DNA of 64,000 bases from CAJBVG01 sp943371425 (GCA_943371425.1 CALRUR010000004.1:62001-126000); one strand, 5' to 3'. Shown: positions 36,202 to 44,224, numbered from the stretch's first letter. Notes: a model not told the origin generated them from the letters alone. Numbers and translations are program-made.

Positions 36202-36337
36202 AAAGAGCAAATTGTGCTAATAGGATTTAAAGTAAAAACAGTATTTATCATCCTGCATTTAATAAGGATTATAAAAAAACCTGCATATATGCAGTTGAGT
36301 ATATTATTTTTTTGTTTCAATATTGACAAAAAACAAT

Positions 36338-36700
36338 ATGAGAACTGAAAAGTTTAGATTTGAAAATTTAGAAATCTGGAAAAAGGGTATCGAGCTTAAT
36401 GACGATTTATTTGATTTAAGTGATGAGATTACAAAACTAAATTATTATAAATTTGGTGACCAATTGCGTTCGGCTTCTTTAAGTATTGTAAATAATATTG
36501 CTGAAGGATCTGGCTCAAACTCAAAAAAAGAATTCATTTTATTTTTGAATTACAGTAGGAGGTCTGTTTTTGAAGTTTCAAATATGATAATAGTATTAAA
36601 TCGCCGAAAAATAATTACTAATGAACGATCTGATGAATTTCTAAAAAAGCTTATTGAGATATCAAAGATGATTAGTGGCTTTAAAAACTCACTAAGTTAA
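36338..36700 (+). CDS. Four-helix-bundle (S23/bAvd-like) protein
   Basis: A 120-residue protein of the TIGR02436 class, named from proteins encoded in intervening sequences of 23S rRNA and also related to Avd of diversity-generating retroelements. Typical blocks are FENLEIWKKGIELNDDLFDL, LRSASLSIVNNIAEGSGSNS and the tail ISKMISGFKNSLS. No reverse transcriptase, template repeat or rRNA gene is near, so it is a stand-alone copy. The ATG at 36338 is preferred over the TTG at 36323. The gene is flanked by 23-bp imperfect inverted repeats and by simple word repeats, suggesting that it may once have moved as a unit. Function unknown. Confidence 0.85.
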   Translation: MRTEKFRFENLEIWKKGIELNDDLFDLSDEITKLNYYKFGDQLRSASLSIVNNIAEGSGSNSKKEFILFLNYSRRSVFEVSNMIIVLNRRKIITNERSDEFLKKLIEISKMISGFKNSLS

Positions 36701-36741
36701 CTAGCCATTCTCTGCTTCCCACTCATTACTCCCAGCTCCAT

Positions 36742-36764
36742 GCACCCTGCTCATTGCTCTCTGC
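36742..36764. repeat. Right arm of inverted repeat flanking the S23-type gene
   Basis: GCACCCTGCTCATTGCTCTC followed by TGC, the counterpart of 36179-36201. It sits in an 85-bp run of CT-rich words (CTCCATGCACCCTGCTC, CGCCTCTGCCTCC) that also holds the purQ promoter. Confidence 0.6.
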
Positions 36765-36776
36765 GCCTCTGCCTCC

Positions 36777-36807
36777 TTTGCGCCTCTGCGTTCTTTTATT
36801 ATCTTTG
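36777..36807 (+). promoter_or_regulatory. Promoter of purQ
   Basis: TTTG (36777-36780) and TATCTTTG (36800-36807) are 19 bp apart, an exact fit to the Bacteroidota -33/-7 consensus. Transcription would start about 15 bp before the purQ ATG at 36829. The -33 box lies inside the CT-rich word repeat CCTCCTTTGCGCCTCTGCG. Confidence 0.65.
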
Positions 36808-36828
36808 CAGCTCACAATCCTTTCAACA

Positions 36829-37530
36829 ATGAGTAAATTTGGTGTAGTAGTTTTTCCAGGGTCCAATTGCGATCAAGACATGGTTTATGTGTTAGAAACT
36901 ATCATGGGTCAAGAAGTGGTTAAATTGTGGCACAAAGATCACGATTTGCAAGGCTGCGACTTTGTAGTATTACCTGGTGGTTTTTCTTACGGCGATTACC
37001 TTAGGTCTGGTGCTATAGCTAGGTTTTCGCCAATTATGCAAGAAGTAGTTTCATTTGCAAACAAAGGTGGTTATGTATTGGGCGTTTGCAATGGGTTCCA
37101 AATATTAGCCGAAGCTGGCTTAGTGCCGGGGGCCTTGTTACATAATGATTCTCGTAAATTTATTTGTAAGAATGTTTACATTAAAGCAGAAACAAATAAT
37201 TCGCTTATTACTTCGCAAATAGATACTTCCGCTGCGTTAAAAATTCCTATCGCTCATGGGGAAGGGAAATATTTCGCATCATCAGATATCATAAAATCTT
37301 TAAACGATAACGACCAAGTACTTTTCCGCTATTGTGATGAAAATGGCGTTATTAACGCTGAAGCAAATCCAAATGGTGCAATTGAAAACATTGCTGGTGT
37401 ATGTAATAAAAACAGAAATGTATTTGGAATGATGCCGCACCCAGAAAGAGCAGCCGATGGGGAGCTTTCTAATACAGACGGCAAAGTGTTGTTTGAATCG
37501 ATACTTTCTTTAACCCTAAACCAATTGTAA
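36829..37530 (+). CDS. purQ: Phosphoribosylformylglycinamidine synthase, glutaminase subunit
   Basis: PurQ supplies ammonia from glutamine to PurL in the fourth step of purine synthesis. This is a 233-residue class-I glutamine amidotransferase. It has FVVLPGGFSYGDYLRSGAIA, the nucleophilic Cys in YVLGVCNGFQIL (about 85-96), and the His-x-Glu partner in MMPHPERAADGE near the C-terminus. The ATG at 36829 (MSKFGVVVFPGSN) is the family start; a 25-codon upstream extension runs through the promoter and is rejected. purL and purS are not in this window. Confidence 0.94.
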   Translation: MSKFGVVVFPGSNCDQDMVYVLETIMGQEVVKLWHKDHDLQGCDFVVLPGGFSYGDYLRSGAIARFSPIMQEVVSFANKGGYVLGVCNGFQILAEAGLVPGALLHNDSRKFICKNVYIKAETNNSLITSQIDTSAALKIPIAHGEGKYFASSDIIKSLNDNDQVLFRYCDENGVINAEANPNGAIENIAGVCNKNRNVFGMMPHPERAADGELSNTDGKVLFESILSLTLNQL

Positions 37531-37606
37531 ATTGTAAATTGTGAATTGTAAATTAGGCTGAGCTAGCTGTTTTTAATTCACAATTCACAATTCACAATTC
37601 ATAATT
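37523..37606. repeat. Intergenic word-repeat hairpin (AATTGTAAATTGTGA type)
   Basis: The left arm (37523-37555) is about four copies of AATTGTA/GAATTGTA. The right arm (37573-37606) is about four copies of TTCACAA. They are imperfect reverse complements separated by 17 nt containing AGCTAGCT. Similar TTTACAATTCAC words recur at 23070-23092 and 40420-40450. It lies between purQ and coaX and could end purQ transcription, although no T-tract follows. Confidence 0.65.
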
Positions 37607-37613
37607 CAAAAAA

Positions 37614-38354
37614 GTGCAACTTGTAATCGACAAAGGCAATACATTAACCAAAGTCTTTATTTTTAAGGATGATAAAATTATTGCACGTGCAAAATTCGAG
37701 TCGCTAGATGTTTTTTTGTTAGATAAAATTTTCAAAGAGTATTCTATAGATGCCAGTATTTACTCACATGTTGGCAATAGAGATGAAGAAAATACAGCCT
37801 ATTTATCAGCACATTCTAATTTTATTCAATATTCTTATTTAACAGAACTACCCATTTTAAATAAATATGCAAGTCCCGAAACATTGGGGCTCGATCGTTT
37901 ATCTGTAGTTTGTGCTGCCCATTCCATTTTGCCAAATGCTAATGTATTATGTATTGATATGGGTACTTGTATTACGTATGATCTGTTAACAAGCCAATCC
38001 GAATATTTAGGTGGTTCCATTTCACCAGGTATACTCATGCGTTTTAAAGCGCTAAATACTTTTACAGCCCAGCTGCCGTTAATTGAACCTGAAGGAAGGA
38101 TGCCTAAATTAATTGGCGATACTACAGAAAACGCCATAAAATCTGGTGTAATAAACGGTACTGTACAAGAAATTCTGGGGATAATTAATGAGTATCAACA
38201 TAATTACAGCGATTTGCAGGTATTAATGTGTGGCGGCGACCTCGCTTTTTTTGATACTCAGCTTAAAAATAGCATCTTTGCCCGTCCTGATTTAGTAGCT
38301 GAAGGATTAAATACAATATTGCAATATAATGTTCAACATAAAAAAAACACTTAG
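37614..38354 (+). CDS. coaX: Type III pantothenate kinase
   Basis: First step of coenzyme A synthesis, phosphorylating pantothenate. This is a 246-residue ASKHA-fold enzyme. The N-terminal phosphate loop is LVIDKGNTLTKVFIF, the pantothenate and metal-binding region is ETLGLDRLSVVCAAH, and CIDMGTCITYDLL and YLGGSISPGILMRFKAL complete the CoaX signature. It starts at GTG (37614), since the first strand leaves no later ATG. Its 3' end overlaps the outer-membrane protein gene by 26 bp, which fits the coaX-OMP-lptC order I associate with Bacteroidota. Confidence 0.93.
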   Translation: MQLVIDKGNTLTKVFIFKDDKIIARAKFESLDVFLLDKIFKEYSIDASIYSHVGNRDEENTAYLSAHSNFIQYSYLTELPILNKYASPETLGLDRLSVVCAAHSILPNANVLCIDMGTCITYDLLTSQSEYLGGSISPGILMRFKALNTFTAQLPLIEPEGRMPKLIGDTTENAIKSGVINGTVQEILGIINEYQHNYSDLQVLMCGGDLAFFDTQLKNSIFARPDLVAEGLNTILQYNVQHKKNT

Positions 38355-39594
38355 TACCCTACTTATTACGAGTATAGCACTTTATGGCTACGCTCAAGAT
38401 GTAACTAGCACTCCATATTCTCAATTCGGATTAGGGCAAATACAAAAGAATAATTCTTCTATTTTATTAGGAATGGGGGGTATTTCAAATGGAATTCGAC
38501 TTGAAAATGCCATCAATACACAGAATCCAGCTTCTTATTCTGCTTTACAATGGACAACCTTTGAAGTAGGAGCTTTTGGTTTATTTACAGAATTAAAAAG
38601 TAATTCGGGTAGTGCATTTAGAAATAATGCGGCCTTAAGTTATTTAAAAATAGGTTTTCCGGTAACAAAAAAATGGGGAGCAAGTTTTGGATTAATTCCT
38701 GTTTCGGGCATGGGTTATGAATCAAAAATAAACACCACTTTTTTAGATACTCCGGCCACCCAAATATATAAAGGCTCCGGAGGTTTAAACCAATTTTATA
38801 TTGGTAATGCCTATAATATAACAGAGAATTTAAGCATCGGAATTAATGCCTCTTACATTTTTGGAACTTTAGAAAGAACTAAGGCGAATGAATTTCCAGA
38901 TACCTTAGGCTTTTTAAATATACAACAAACTAACTCTATTTATATTGGTAGTATATTTTTCAACTATGGCATTCAGTATAAAAAACAAATAGATAAAAGC
39001 AGAACCTTAATTATAGGCTTAAACGGCAATCCCGGAAGTAACTTAAACGCAACTAGAAACACAACCTCATTGAGGTATTTCTATCAAAATGGTATTCAAA
39101 GATTTGTGGATACCACACAAAATACCGTAGATGAAAAAGGAAAAGTTTACTTTCCAATGTTAAATTCTATTGGGTTCTCTTTAAGTAAGCAAAATAAGTG
39201 GATGCTAGGTGCCGATATTAGTTTAGGCCAGTGGGCTTCGTTCAAAATTTATGATGTGAATCAAAATCTACAAAATACCACAGAATTTTCAATAGGTGGT
39301 TCATATATCCCAAATTATATGGCAGTTGGTAATTATTTTAAAAATATAGAATACCGAATGGGATTTAATTACAGTAAGTCTTATGTTAATATCCTTCAAG
39401 AAAATATTAACCAAATGAATTTTAGTTTGGGTTTAGGCTTGCCATTACCTAAAACTGCTTCACGAATTAATATTGCACTCGAGCTTGGTAAAAGAGGCAC
39501 ACTTAATAAAGGCTTAATTGAAGAAAATTATATTGGTGTGCATGCAGGATTTAACTTTTGCGACAAATGGTTTATTCAGCGTAAGTATGACTAA
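38329..39594 (+). CDS. Outer-membrane beta-barrel protein of the coaX-lptC neighbourhood
   Basis: A 421-residue protein with signal peptide KKTLSTLLITSIALYGYA and cleavage before QDV. The early segment TPYSQFGLGQIQKNNSSILL and GMGGISNGIRLENAINTQNP then ASYSAL is characteristic of a Bacteroidota outer-membrane family found next to coaX. Many amphipathic strands (FYIGNAYNITENLSIGINAS) suggest a FadL/PorV-like barrel. A link to lipid or LPS transport is inference from position beside lptC. It overlaps coaX by 26 bp. Confidence 0.75.
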   Translation: MFNIKKTLSTLLITSIALYGYAQDVTSTPYSQFGLGQIQKNNSSILLGMGGISNGIRLENAINTQNPASYSALQWTTFEVGAFGLFTELKSNSGSAFRNNAALSYLKIGFPVTKKWGASFGLIPVSGMGYESKINTTFLDTPATQIYKGSGGLNQFYIGNAYNITENLSIGINASYIFGTLERTKANEFPDTLGFLNIQQTNSIYIGSIFFNYGIQYKKQIDKSRTLIIGLNGNPGSNLNATRNTTSLRYFYQNGIQRFVDTTQNTVDEKGKVYFPMLNSIGFSLSKQNKWMLGADISLGQWASFKIYDVNQNLQNTTEFSIGGSYIPNYMAVGNYFKNIEYRMGFNYSKSYVNILQENINQMNFSLGLGLPLPKTASRINIALELGKRGTLNKGLIEENYIGVHAGFNFCDKWFIQRKYD

Positions 39595-39629
39595 TACAAA
39601 GTACAAAGTTCAATGTACAATGTACATTG
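39595..39629. repeat. Word repeats (GTACAAA/CAATGTA type) before lptC
   Basis: TACAAAGTACAAAGTTCAAT is followed by the palindrome CAATGTACATTG (39618-39629). The palindrome includes the proposed lptC start codon (39620). The noncoding word texture supports the later start for lptC. Confidence 0.5.
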
Positions 39630-40186
39630 ACTGGAGAGGTAGAATAAATATACTATTGTTGATGGTGCTAGTAAGCACCTTAAGTGCTTGCGAGAACGAT
39701 TTAAAGAAAGTTGAAAAAATAGCTAGCAATGAAGCTAGTTTACCTGTAGAAACAAGCAAAGAAGTTGAACTCATATACAGTGATTCGAGTATAGTTAGAG
39801 CTAAATTAATTACCCCAATTTTAAAGTTTTACAAAGTAAACAATGCTTACCATGAAATGCCTGCAGGTTTATATGTAGAGTTTTATGGTCCGAATAATAA
39901 AATAGAAAGCACTCTTTCTGCTAAATACGGTAGGAAGTTCCAGAATCAGGGAATTATAGAGGTGAAAGACAGTGTAGTGGTAATTAACGATAAAGGGGAA
40001 AGGCTTGATACCGAAAAACTTATTTGGAACGAACGTACAAAAAAAATATACACTAATAGTTTTGTAAGAATAACTACTTTAAAAGATATTATGTTTGGTG
40101 ATGGCATGGAAGCCAATCAGAATTTCACCAATTATAGGATATATAAATACCGTGGAAGTGTTAGTTTAGAAGAAAATGAACAGTAA
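39620..40186 (+). CDS. lptC: LPS-export ABC transporter periplasmic protein LptC
   Basis: A 188-residue lipoprotein. The ATG at 39620 gives MYIDWRGRINILLLMVLVST followed by the lipobox LSAC, so Cys-lipidation is expected. Earlier ATGs at 39587 or 39518 would add repeat-derived residues. The remainder (LITPILKFYKVNNAYHEMPA, GLYVEFYG, LDTEKLIWNERTKKIYTNSF) matches the LptC/OstA-like beta-jellyroll found in this gene order. LptC passes LPS from the LptBFG transporter to LptA. A small membrane-protein gene overlaps its end. Confidence 0.82.
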   Translation: MYIDWRGRINILLLMVLVSTLSACENDLKKVEKIASNEASLPVETSKEVELIYSDSSIVRAKLITPILKFYKVNNAYHEMPAGLYVEFYGPNNKIESTLSAKYGRKFQNQGIIEVKDSVVVINDKGERLDTEKLIWNERTKKIYTNSFVRITTLKDIMFGDGMEANQNFTNYRIYKYRGSVSLEENEQ

Positions 40187-40355
40187 ATTTCAACAAAATA
40201 TGTGGTTTGTAATCTTTATGCTTTGTTTATTAGCAAGCATCTATGTTTACTTAATTCAACAAACAGCCAACAAAGACCTCATTCCTATGGGATTAGCAAC
40301 TATTTTCGCTGGTTGGAGGTTTTATTCGGTTCGCAAAAAAAGGATTTCTAATTAG
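40176..40355 (+). CDS. Small two-helix membrane protein (59 aa)
   Basis: Reads MNSKFQQNMWFVIFMLCLLA with continuation SIYVYLIQQ, a short polar turn, then a second hydrophobic stretch MGLATIFAGWRFY and a basic tail SVRKKRISN. It overlaps the end of lptC by 11 bp in another frame, a usual sign of translational coupling. It could be an accessory in LPS export, but no family is recognised and the role is unknown. Confidence 0.6.
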   Translation: MNSKFQQNMWFVIFMLCLLASIYVYLIQQTANKDLIPMGLATIFAGWRFYSVRKKRISN

Positions 40356-40419
40356 ATTTTCTAAGAATAGAAATTTTTGTATTTTGCGCCCTCTCAAATA
40401 ATTAAAATAGAGAATACAT

Positions 40420-40452
40420 AATTTACATTTTAAAATTTACAATTCACAATTA
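40420..40452. repeat. Word repeats (TTTACAATTCACAATT type) before ppiD
   Basis: ATTTACATTTTAAAATTTAC then AATTCACAATT carries the same words as the hairpin at 37523-37606 and the right arm at 23053-23092. It lies directly upstream of the ppiD start at 40460. Confidence 0.45.
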
Positions 40453-40459
40453 ATAAGGT

Positions 40460-42562
40460 ATGGGATTAATGAATTCAATGCGCAATAGAGGCGGGCTTTT
40501 AGTAGGAGTTATCGCATTCGCAATTGTTGCATTTTTAGCAGGAGATGTTCTTATTTCTGGCCAAAATATCTTTGGCGGTCAGCCAACAGATATGGGCGAA
40601 ATAAATGGCACTAAGGTAGAAATTGAGGATTTTCAAACTAAACTAGATGCTAATACAGAGCAATACAAAACCAGCACTGGTCAAAGTAATTTGAACGAAG
40701 GCATGATTGGTTATTTAGTTGATCAAACATGGAATCAGATTATTTATGATGAAGTAATGAAGCAAAGAATTGCAAAATCTGGCATTAAAGTTTCTCCAGA
40801 GGAGTTATTTGATATGGTTCAGGGTTCTAACCCACATCCAGAAGTGCGCAGAGCATTTACAAACCCTCAAACTGGTGCGTTTGATCCATCTCAAGTATTA
40901 AATTTCTTAAAAAACATGGATCAACAAGATCCAAGTGGCGATACACGTAAACAATGGTTATCATTTGAAAAGGCAATTGCTGAAGAACGCGTTCGCCAAA
41001 AATACATGAATGCGGTAAAAGCAGGGATGTATGTACCAACTGCATTTGCAAAAGCAGATTACATGGATAAAAACAAAACAGCAAACGTTTCTTATGTTTT
41101 GTTGGATTATACAACAGTATCTGATTCGGCTATACAAGTTTCGGAGTCGGACATAAAAACTTATTATAACGCTAATAAATATAAGTATAAACAAGCTGAA
41201 AACACTAGAAGTTTTGATTATATATCTATTGATGTAATGCCATCTAAAGACGATACCTTAGAAACACAAAAGTGGATTTCTGAGCAGTTAGTAGGCTTAC
41301 AAAATTCTACAAACGATTCAGCATACATCAACTTAAATGCAGACACTAAGTATTTAGGAGCATTTAATAAAAGAGGAGAATTACCTGCGGCGTTAGATAC
41401 AATTATGTTTAGCAAGCCACAAGGCTTTATTTATGGTCCTTTTATTGATGCTGGTGCATATAAAATCGCAAAAGTAATTTCAGTAAAATCATTGCCAGAT
41501 TCTGTAAGAGCTCGCCATATTTTACTTCCAATTACTAATACCAATCCAGAAGCAGTTAAAAAAACAGCTGATAGTTTGAAGTCATTAATTGATGCAGGTG
41601 CAAACTTTGCAGCATTAGCAATGCAATATTCTACAGATGGGTCTAAAGATAAAGGTGGAGATTTAGGATATTTTGATAACAAGCAAATGGTAAAACCATT
41701 TAGTGATTTCTGTTTCCAAGGTACAAAAGGAAAAAAAGGAGTTGTGTTATCTCAATTCGGATATCACATTATTGAAGTTACCGATCAAAAGAATTTCAAC
41801 AAACAAATTAGTGTAGGTGTAATTGATAGAGCAATAACACCAAGTAACTCTACTACTCAAGCATTATTTGGGAAAGCAAATGCTTTAGTATCTAGCATCG
41901 AATCATCAAGTGATTTTGATAATTTAACCCTAACAGATGGTTTTAGTAAAAGAGTAGCAGAAGACATTAAAGAAACCGACAGATTTATTGCAGGTATAGA
42001 AAGCCCTAGAGAATTAATTCGTTGGGCTTATAAAGCAGATGTTAACGATGTTTCTCCATTATTTGAAGCAGGTAATAAATATGTATTTGCTCGTTTAACG
42101 AAAGTTAAAGAAGCTGGTAATACACCAATGGAGTATATTAAAACTGAAATAGAAGCAGCTGTTCGTAAAGAGAAAAAAGCAGCACAGTTAACAGAAAAAA
42201 TTAATTCTGCTATGAGTGGTGCAACAACTATACAACAAGTAGCACAAAAATTAAATGTTACGGCAATTCCTGCAAGTGGCATTTCATTCGGCTTCCCTGT
42301 AATACCTGGTGTATCTAGAGAGCCAATGGTTGTAGGTAAATTATTCGGTGCCGATAAAGGTAAAATGGTAGGCCCCGTAGAAGGTGAAAGAGGTGTATAC
42401 TTAGTATATGTTGAATCTTTTGTAGATGCTTTGCCTTTGCCAGATTATACTTCAAATAAAAGAGATATGTACACTTCTGCAAAAAGCAGAGTGGATAATG
42501 AGCTATTAGAAGGCTTGAAAAAAGCAGCCAAAATTAAAGACAATAGAATATTATTTTACTAG
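40460..42562 (+). CDS. PpiD/SurA-like membrane-anchored peptidylprolyl isomerase
   Basis: A 700-residue periplasmic chaperone-isomerase anchored by one N-terminal helix (LLVGVIAFAIVAFLAGDVLI). A SurA-N-like chaperone region follows (about 60-330). The parvulin domain has RARHILLPITNTNPEAVKKT, LAMQYSTDGSKDKGGDLGYF, and the closing FGYHIIEVTD. It helps fold outer-membrane proteins after Sec export, which fits its place next to lptC and an outer-membrane protein. The frame ends before a strong terminator. A TATTTTGC-like -7 element near 40380 may give it its own promoter, but this is weak. Confidence 0.9.
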   Translation: MGLMNSMRNRGGLLVGVIAFAIVAFLAGDVLISGQNIFGGQPTDMGEINGTKVEIEDFQTKLDANTEQYKTSTGQSNLNEGMIGYLVDQTWNQIIYDEVMKQRIAKSGIKVSPEELFDMVQGSNPHPEVRRAFTNPQTGAFDPSQVLNFLKNMDQQDPSGDTRKQWLSFEKAIAEERVRQKYMNAVKAGMYVPTAFAKADYMDKNKTANVSYVLLDYTTVSDSAIQVSESDIKTYYNANKYKYKQAENTRSFDYISIDVMPSKDDTLETQKWISEQLVGLQNSTNDSAYINLNADTKYLGAFNKRGELPAALDTIMFSKPQGFIYGPFIDAGAYKIAKVISVKSLPDSVRARHILLPITNTNPEAVKKTADSLKSLIDAGANFAALAMQYSTDGSKDKGGDLGYFDNKQMVKPFSDFCFQGTKGKKGVVLSQFGYHIIEVTDQKNFNKQISVGVIDRAITPSNSTTQALFGKANALVSSIESSSDFDNLTLTDGFSKRVAEDIKETDRFIAGIESPRELIRWAYKADVNDVSPLFEAGNKYVFARLTKVKEAGNTPMEYIKTEIEAAVRKEKKAAQLTEKINSAMSGATTIQQVAQKLNVTAIPASGISFGFPVIPGVSREPMVVGKLFGADKGKMVGPVEGERGVYLVYVESFVDALPLPDYTSNKRDMYTSAKSRVDNELLEGLKKAAKIKDNRILFY

Positions 42563-42580
42563 TATTCTTAAAAGCATAAG

Positions 42581-42611
42581 AAAAGCCCCGAAGAGTATTC
42601 GGGGCTTTTTT
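42581..42611 (+). terminator. Intrinsic terminator of the coaX-ppiD operon
   Basis: AAAAGCCCCGAA, loop GAGTA, TTCGGGGCTTTTTT: a perfect GC-rich stem with A- and T-tracts on both sides, 19 bp after the ppiD stop. It should also work in the reverse direction. Confidence 0.92.
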
Positions 42612-42664
42612 GTTATATCATGCTTTAATAGTTGAACCTAAAAAAATTGTACTTTTGTGAATCA

Positions 42665-42849
42665 GTTAATAGGTTATTAGGTTAATAAGTTAATAAGTTA
42701 TTAAGTTATTGCTGCTATAAACAAAACATGTCTAAATTTGTCTATTTAATAGATGGGGTTAGTAAGTTAATAGGTTATAAGTTATTATGCAATCAAAGGC
42801 CGTAAAGGTTAATAACCCAATAACCTATTAACTCAATAACCCATTAACC
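42665..42849. repeat. Long intergenic word-repeat block (GGTTAATA/TAACCTAT type)
   Basis: The 309-bp gap between ppiD and the DUF2480 gene holds, after the terminator, three word arrays. GGTTATTAGGTTAATAAGTT... lies at 42665-42710. GGTTAGTAAGTTAATAGGTT... lies at 42757-42786. The complementary AATAACCCAATAACCTATTA... lies at 42806-42849. The second and third pair closely (AGTTAATAGGTTAT with its complement). No gene is seen in the gap. Confidence 0.65.
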
Positions 42850-42870
42850 ACAGTTTTAACAACATCCGTA

Positions 42871-43374
42871 ATGATTACCAACAAAGTAGCCCAAAGCGGC
42901 CTCATAAGTTTCGATTTAGCAAACTATTACCATAAAGGGGAAAGAGTGCTATATGATATAAAAGACAATCTTTTTCATGGCTTAATGTTAAAGGAGAAAG
43001 ATTTCAGAGAATTTATAAAACAGCACGATTGGACACAGTATGAAGGTAAAAATGTTGCAATAATTTGCAGTGCCGATGCGATAGTGCCAACTTGGGCGTT
43101 TATGTTATTAGCAACTAAAATAGAACCCTACGCAAATATGTTGGTATTTGGCGATTTAAATGAATTAGAAAATGCTTTGTTTAGGCAAGCATTAGCTGCA
43201 ATTGATTTAAATGAGTTCAAAGATCAACGAATTGTAATCAAAGGATGTGGCGATATACCTGTACCAGTGTCGGCTTATGTAGAAATAACCAGGTTATTTA
43301 GACCTATTGCCAAAAGCATAATGTATGGCGAGCCATGTTCTACAGTTCCTTTGTATAAAAAAGTTGCAGAATAG
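42871..43374 (+). CDS. DUF2480 family protein
   Basis: A 167-residue cytosolic protein. Conserved features include GLISFDLANYYHKGERVLYD, DLFHGLMLKEKDFREFIKQH-like helices, ICSADAIVPTWAFMLLATKI and a Cys-containing VIKGCGDIPVPVSAYVEITR. The family is restricted to Bacteroidota and has no known function. No signal peptide or membrane segment. The next gene starts 37 bp downstream. Confidence 0.83.
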   Translation: MITNKVAQSGLISFDLANYYHKGERVLYDIKDNLFHGLMLKEKDFREFIKQHDWTQYEGKNVAIICSADAIVPTWAFMLLATKIEPYANMLVFGDLNELENALFRQALAAIDLNEFKDQRIVIKGCGDIPVPVSAYVEITRLFRPIAKSIMYGEPCSTVPLYKKVAE

Positions 43375-43411
43375 TTTTATTATTGCATAATATTTAGCTA
43401 CACCTAAACGG

Positions 43412-44221
43412 ATGAAAAAACTACACTTTCCAAATGCTCTATTGTTAGTTCCCTTTTTTCTTTTTTCTTTTTTCTTTTTTATCCTTACGCGTCAGGCATC
43501 TGCACAACTTCAACCCGACTTTAAATTGGGAGCATTTCAGATTGGCGAAAAGTTAAAATACACGGCTCGTTATGGATTCATACATGCAGCAGAAGTGACC
43601 ATGGAAGTACAAGAAGCTAAAAAAGAAATTAACGGCAAAAAGCCTCTGCATTTTGTAGCAAATGGTAGAACTACTCCCTCTTTTGATTGGTTTATGAAGG
43701 TGCGCCATCGTTATGATTCTTATGTTGATCAAAAAGAATTATTACCAATGCAGTTTACAGAAAGTGTGCGTGAGGGTAAATACAAAAGAGATAGCTATGC
43801 CAATTTTGATCAAAAAGGAAATAAAATAATTGCTTCTAAGGGCACTTTTACTTCTGGTGATGTAACATTCGATATTTTATCGATGTACTATTTTGCTAGA
43901 TGTTTAGACCTTAAGGATGTAAAGGTGGGTGAAATCATAAAAATGAAATATTTTTTGGATGATGGTATTTATCCATTAGATATTGAATACCTGGGTAAAG
44001 AAACAATTAGTACAGAAAGTGGCAAGTTTGAGTGTATTAAATTTAGTCCGGCATTACAACCTGGTAGAGTATTTAAAAAAGACAGTAGAATGTATATGTG
44101 GATTACTAACGATGCCAATAGAATTCCAGTAAAAGTGGAAGTAGAAATATTAATTGGCTCGGTAGTGCTCGAATTGCAAAAATATCAAGGCTTAAAAAAT
44201 CCAATTACATCATCCAGATAA
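43412..44221 (+). CDS. Secreted DUF3108 protein
   Basis: A 269-residue exported protein. The signal peptide is unusually Phe-rich (LLLVPFFLFSFFFFILTRQA followed by SAQ) because its core is encoded by (CTTTTTT)x4. The mature region (GEKLKYTARYGFIHAAEVTM, MYMWITNDANRIPVKVEVEI) matches DUF3108, a beta-rich periplasmic family whose function is unknown. The DUF3109 gene starts 3 bp after its stop. Because the repeat unit is 7 bp, gain or loss of one unit would shift the frame inside the signal peptide. Confidence 0.83.
   Translation: MKKLHFPNALLLVPFFLFSFFFFILTRQASAQLQPDFKLGAFQIGEKLKYTARYGFIHAAEVTMEVQEAKKEINGKKPLHFVANGRTTPSFDWFMKVRHRYDSYVDQKELLPMQFTESVREGKYKRDSYANFDQKGNKIIASKGTFTSGDVTFDILSMYYFARCLDLKDVKVGEIIKMKYFLDDGIYPLDIEYLGKETISTESGKFECIKFSPALQPGRVFKKDSRMYMWITNDANRIPVKVEVEILIGSVVLELQKYQGLKNPITSSR
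43453..43480 (+). repeat. Perfect heptanucleotide tandem repeat (CTTTTTT)x4 within a coding region
   Basis: Four exact copies of CTTTTTT encode the hydrophobic core of the DUF3108 signal peptide. A 7-bp unit is not a multiple of three, so slipped-strand changes would switch the gene off or use another frame. Bacterial contingency loci often use heptanucleotides, but a four-copy tract may be too short for high switching rates. Confidence 0.85.
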
Positions 44222-44224
44222 TTA

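Noticed and set aside
36338..36700. Diversity-generating retroelement (Avd-like protein)
   Set aside because: No reverse transcriptase, template repeat or variable-repeat target gene was found nearby; only the S23-type fold is shared.
36754..36828. N-terminal extension of purQ (LSAPLPPLRLCVLLLSL…)
   Set aside because: It is translated word repeat and promoter sequence; family members start at MSKFGVVVFPG.
39518..39619. Longer lptC starting at 39518 or 39587
   Set aside because: The extra residues overlap the preceding gene or come from GTACAAA words; the later start gives a proper lipoprotein signal.
42650..42657. TACTTTTG as promoter of the DUF2480 gene
   Set aside because: It lies more than 200 bp from the start and has no -33 box at the proper distance (a TTG is only 15 bp away).
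42665..42849. CRISPR-like array
   Set aside because: The words are degenerate, about 8 nt, without unique spacers or cas genes; they form complementary arms instead.
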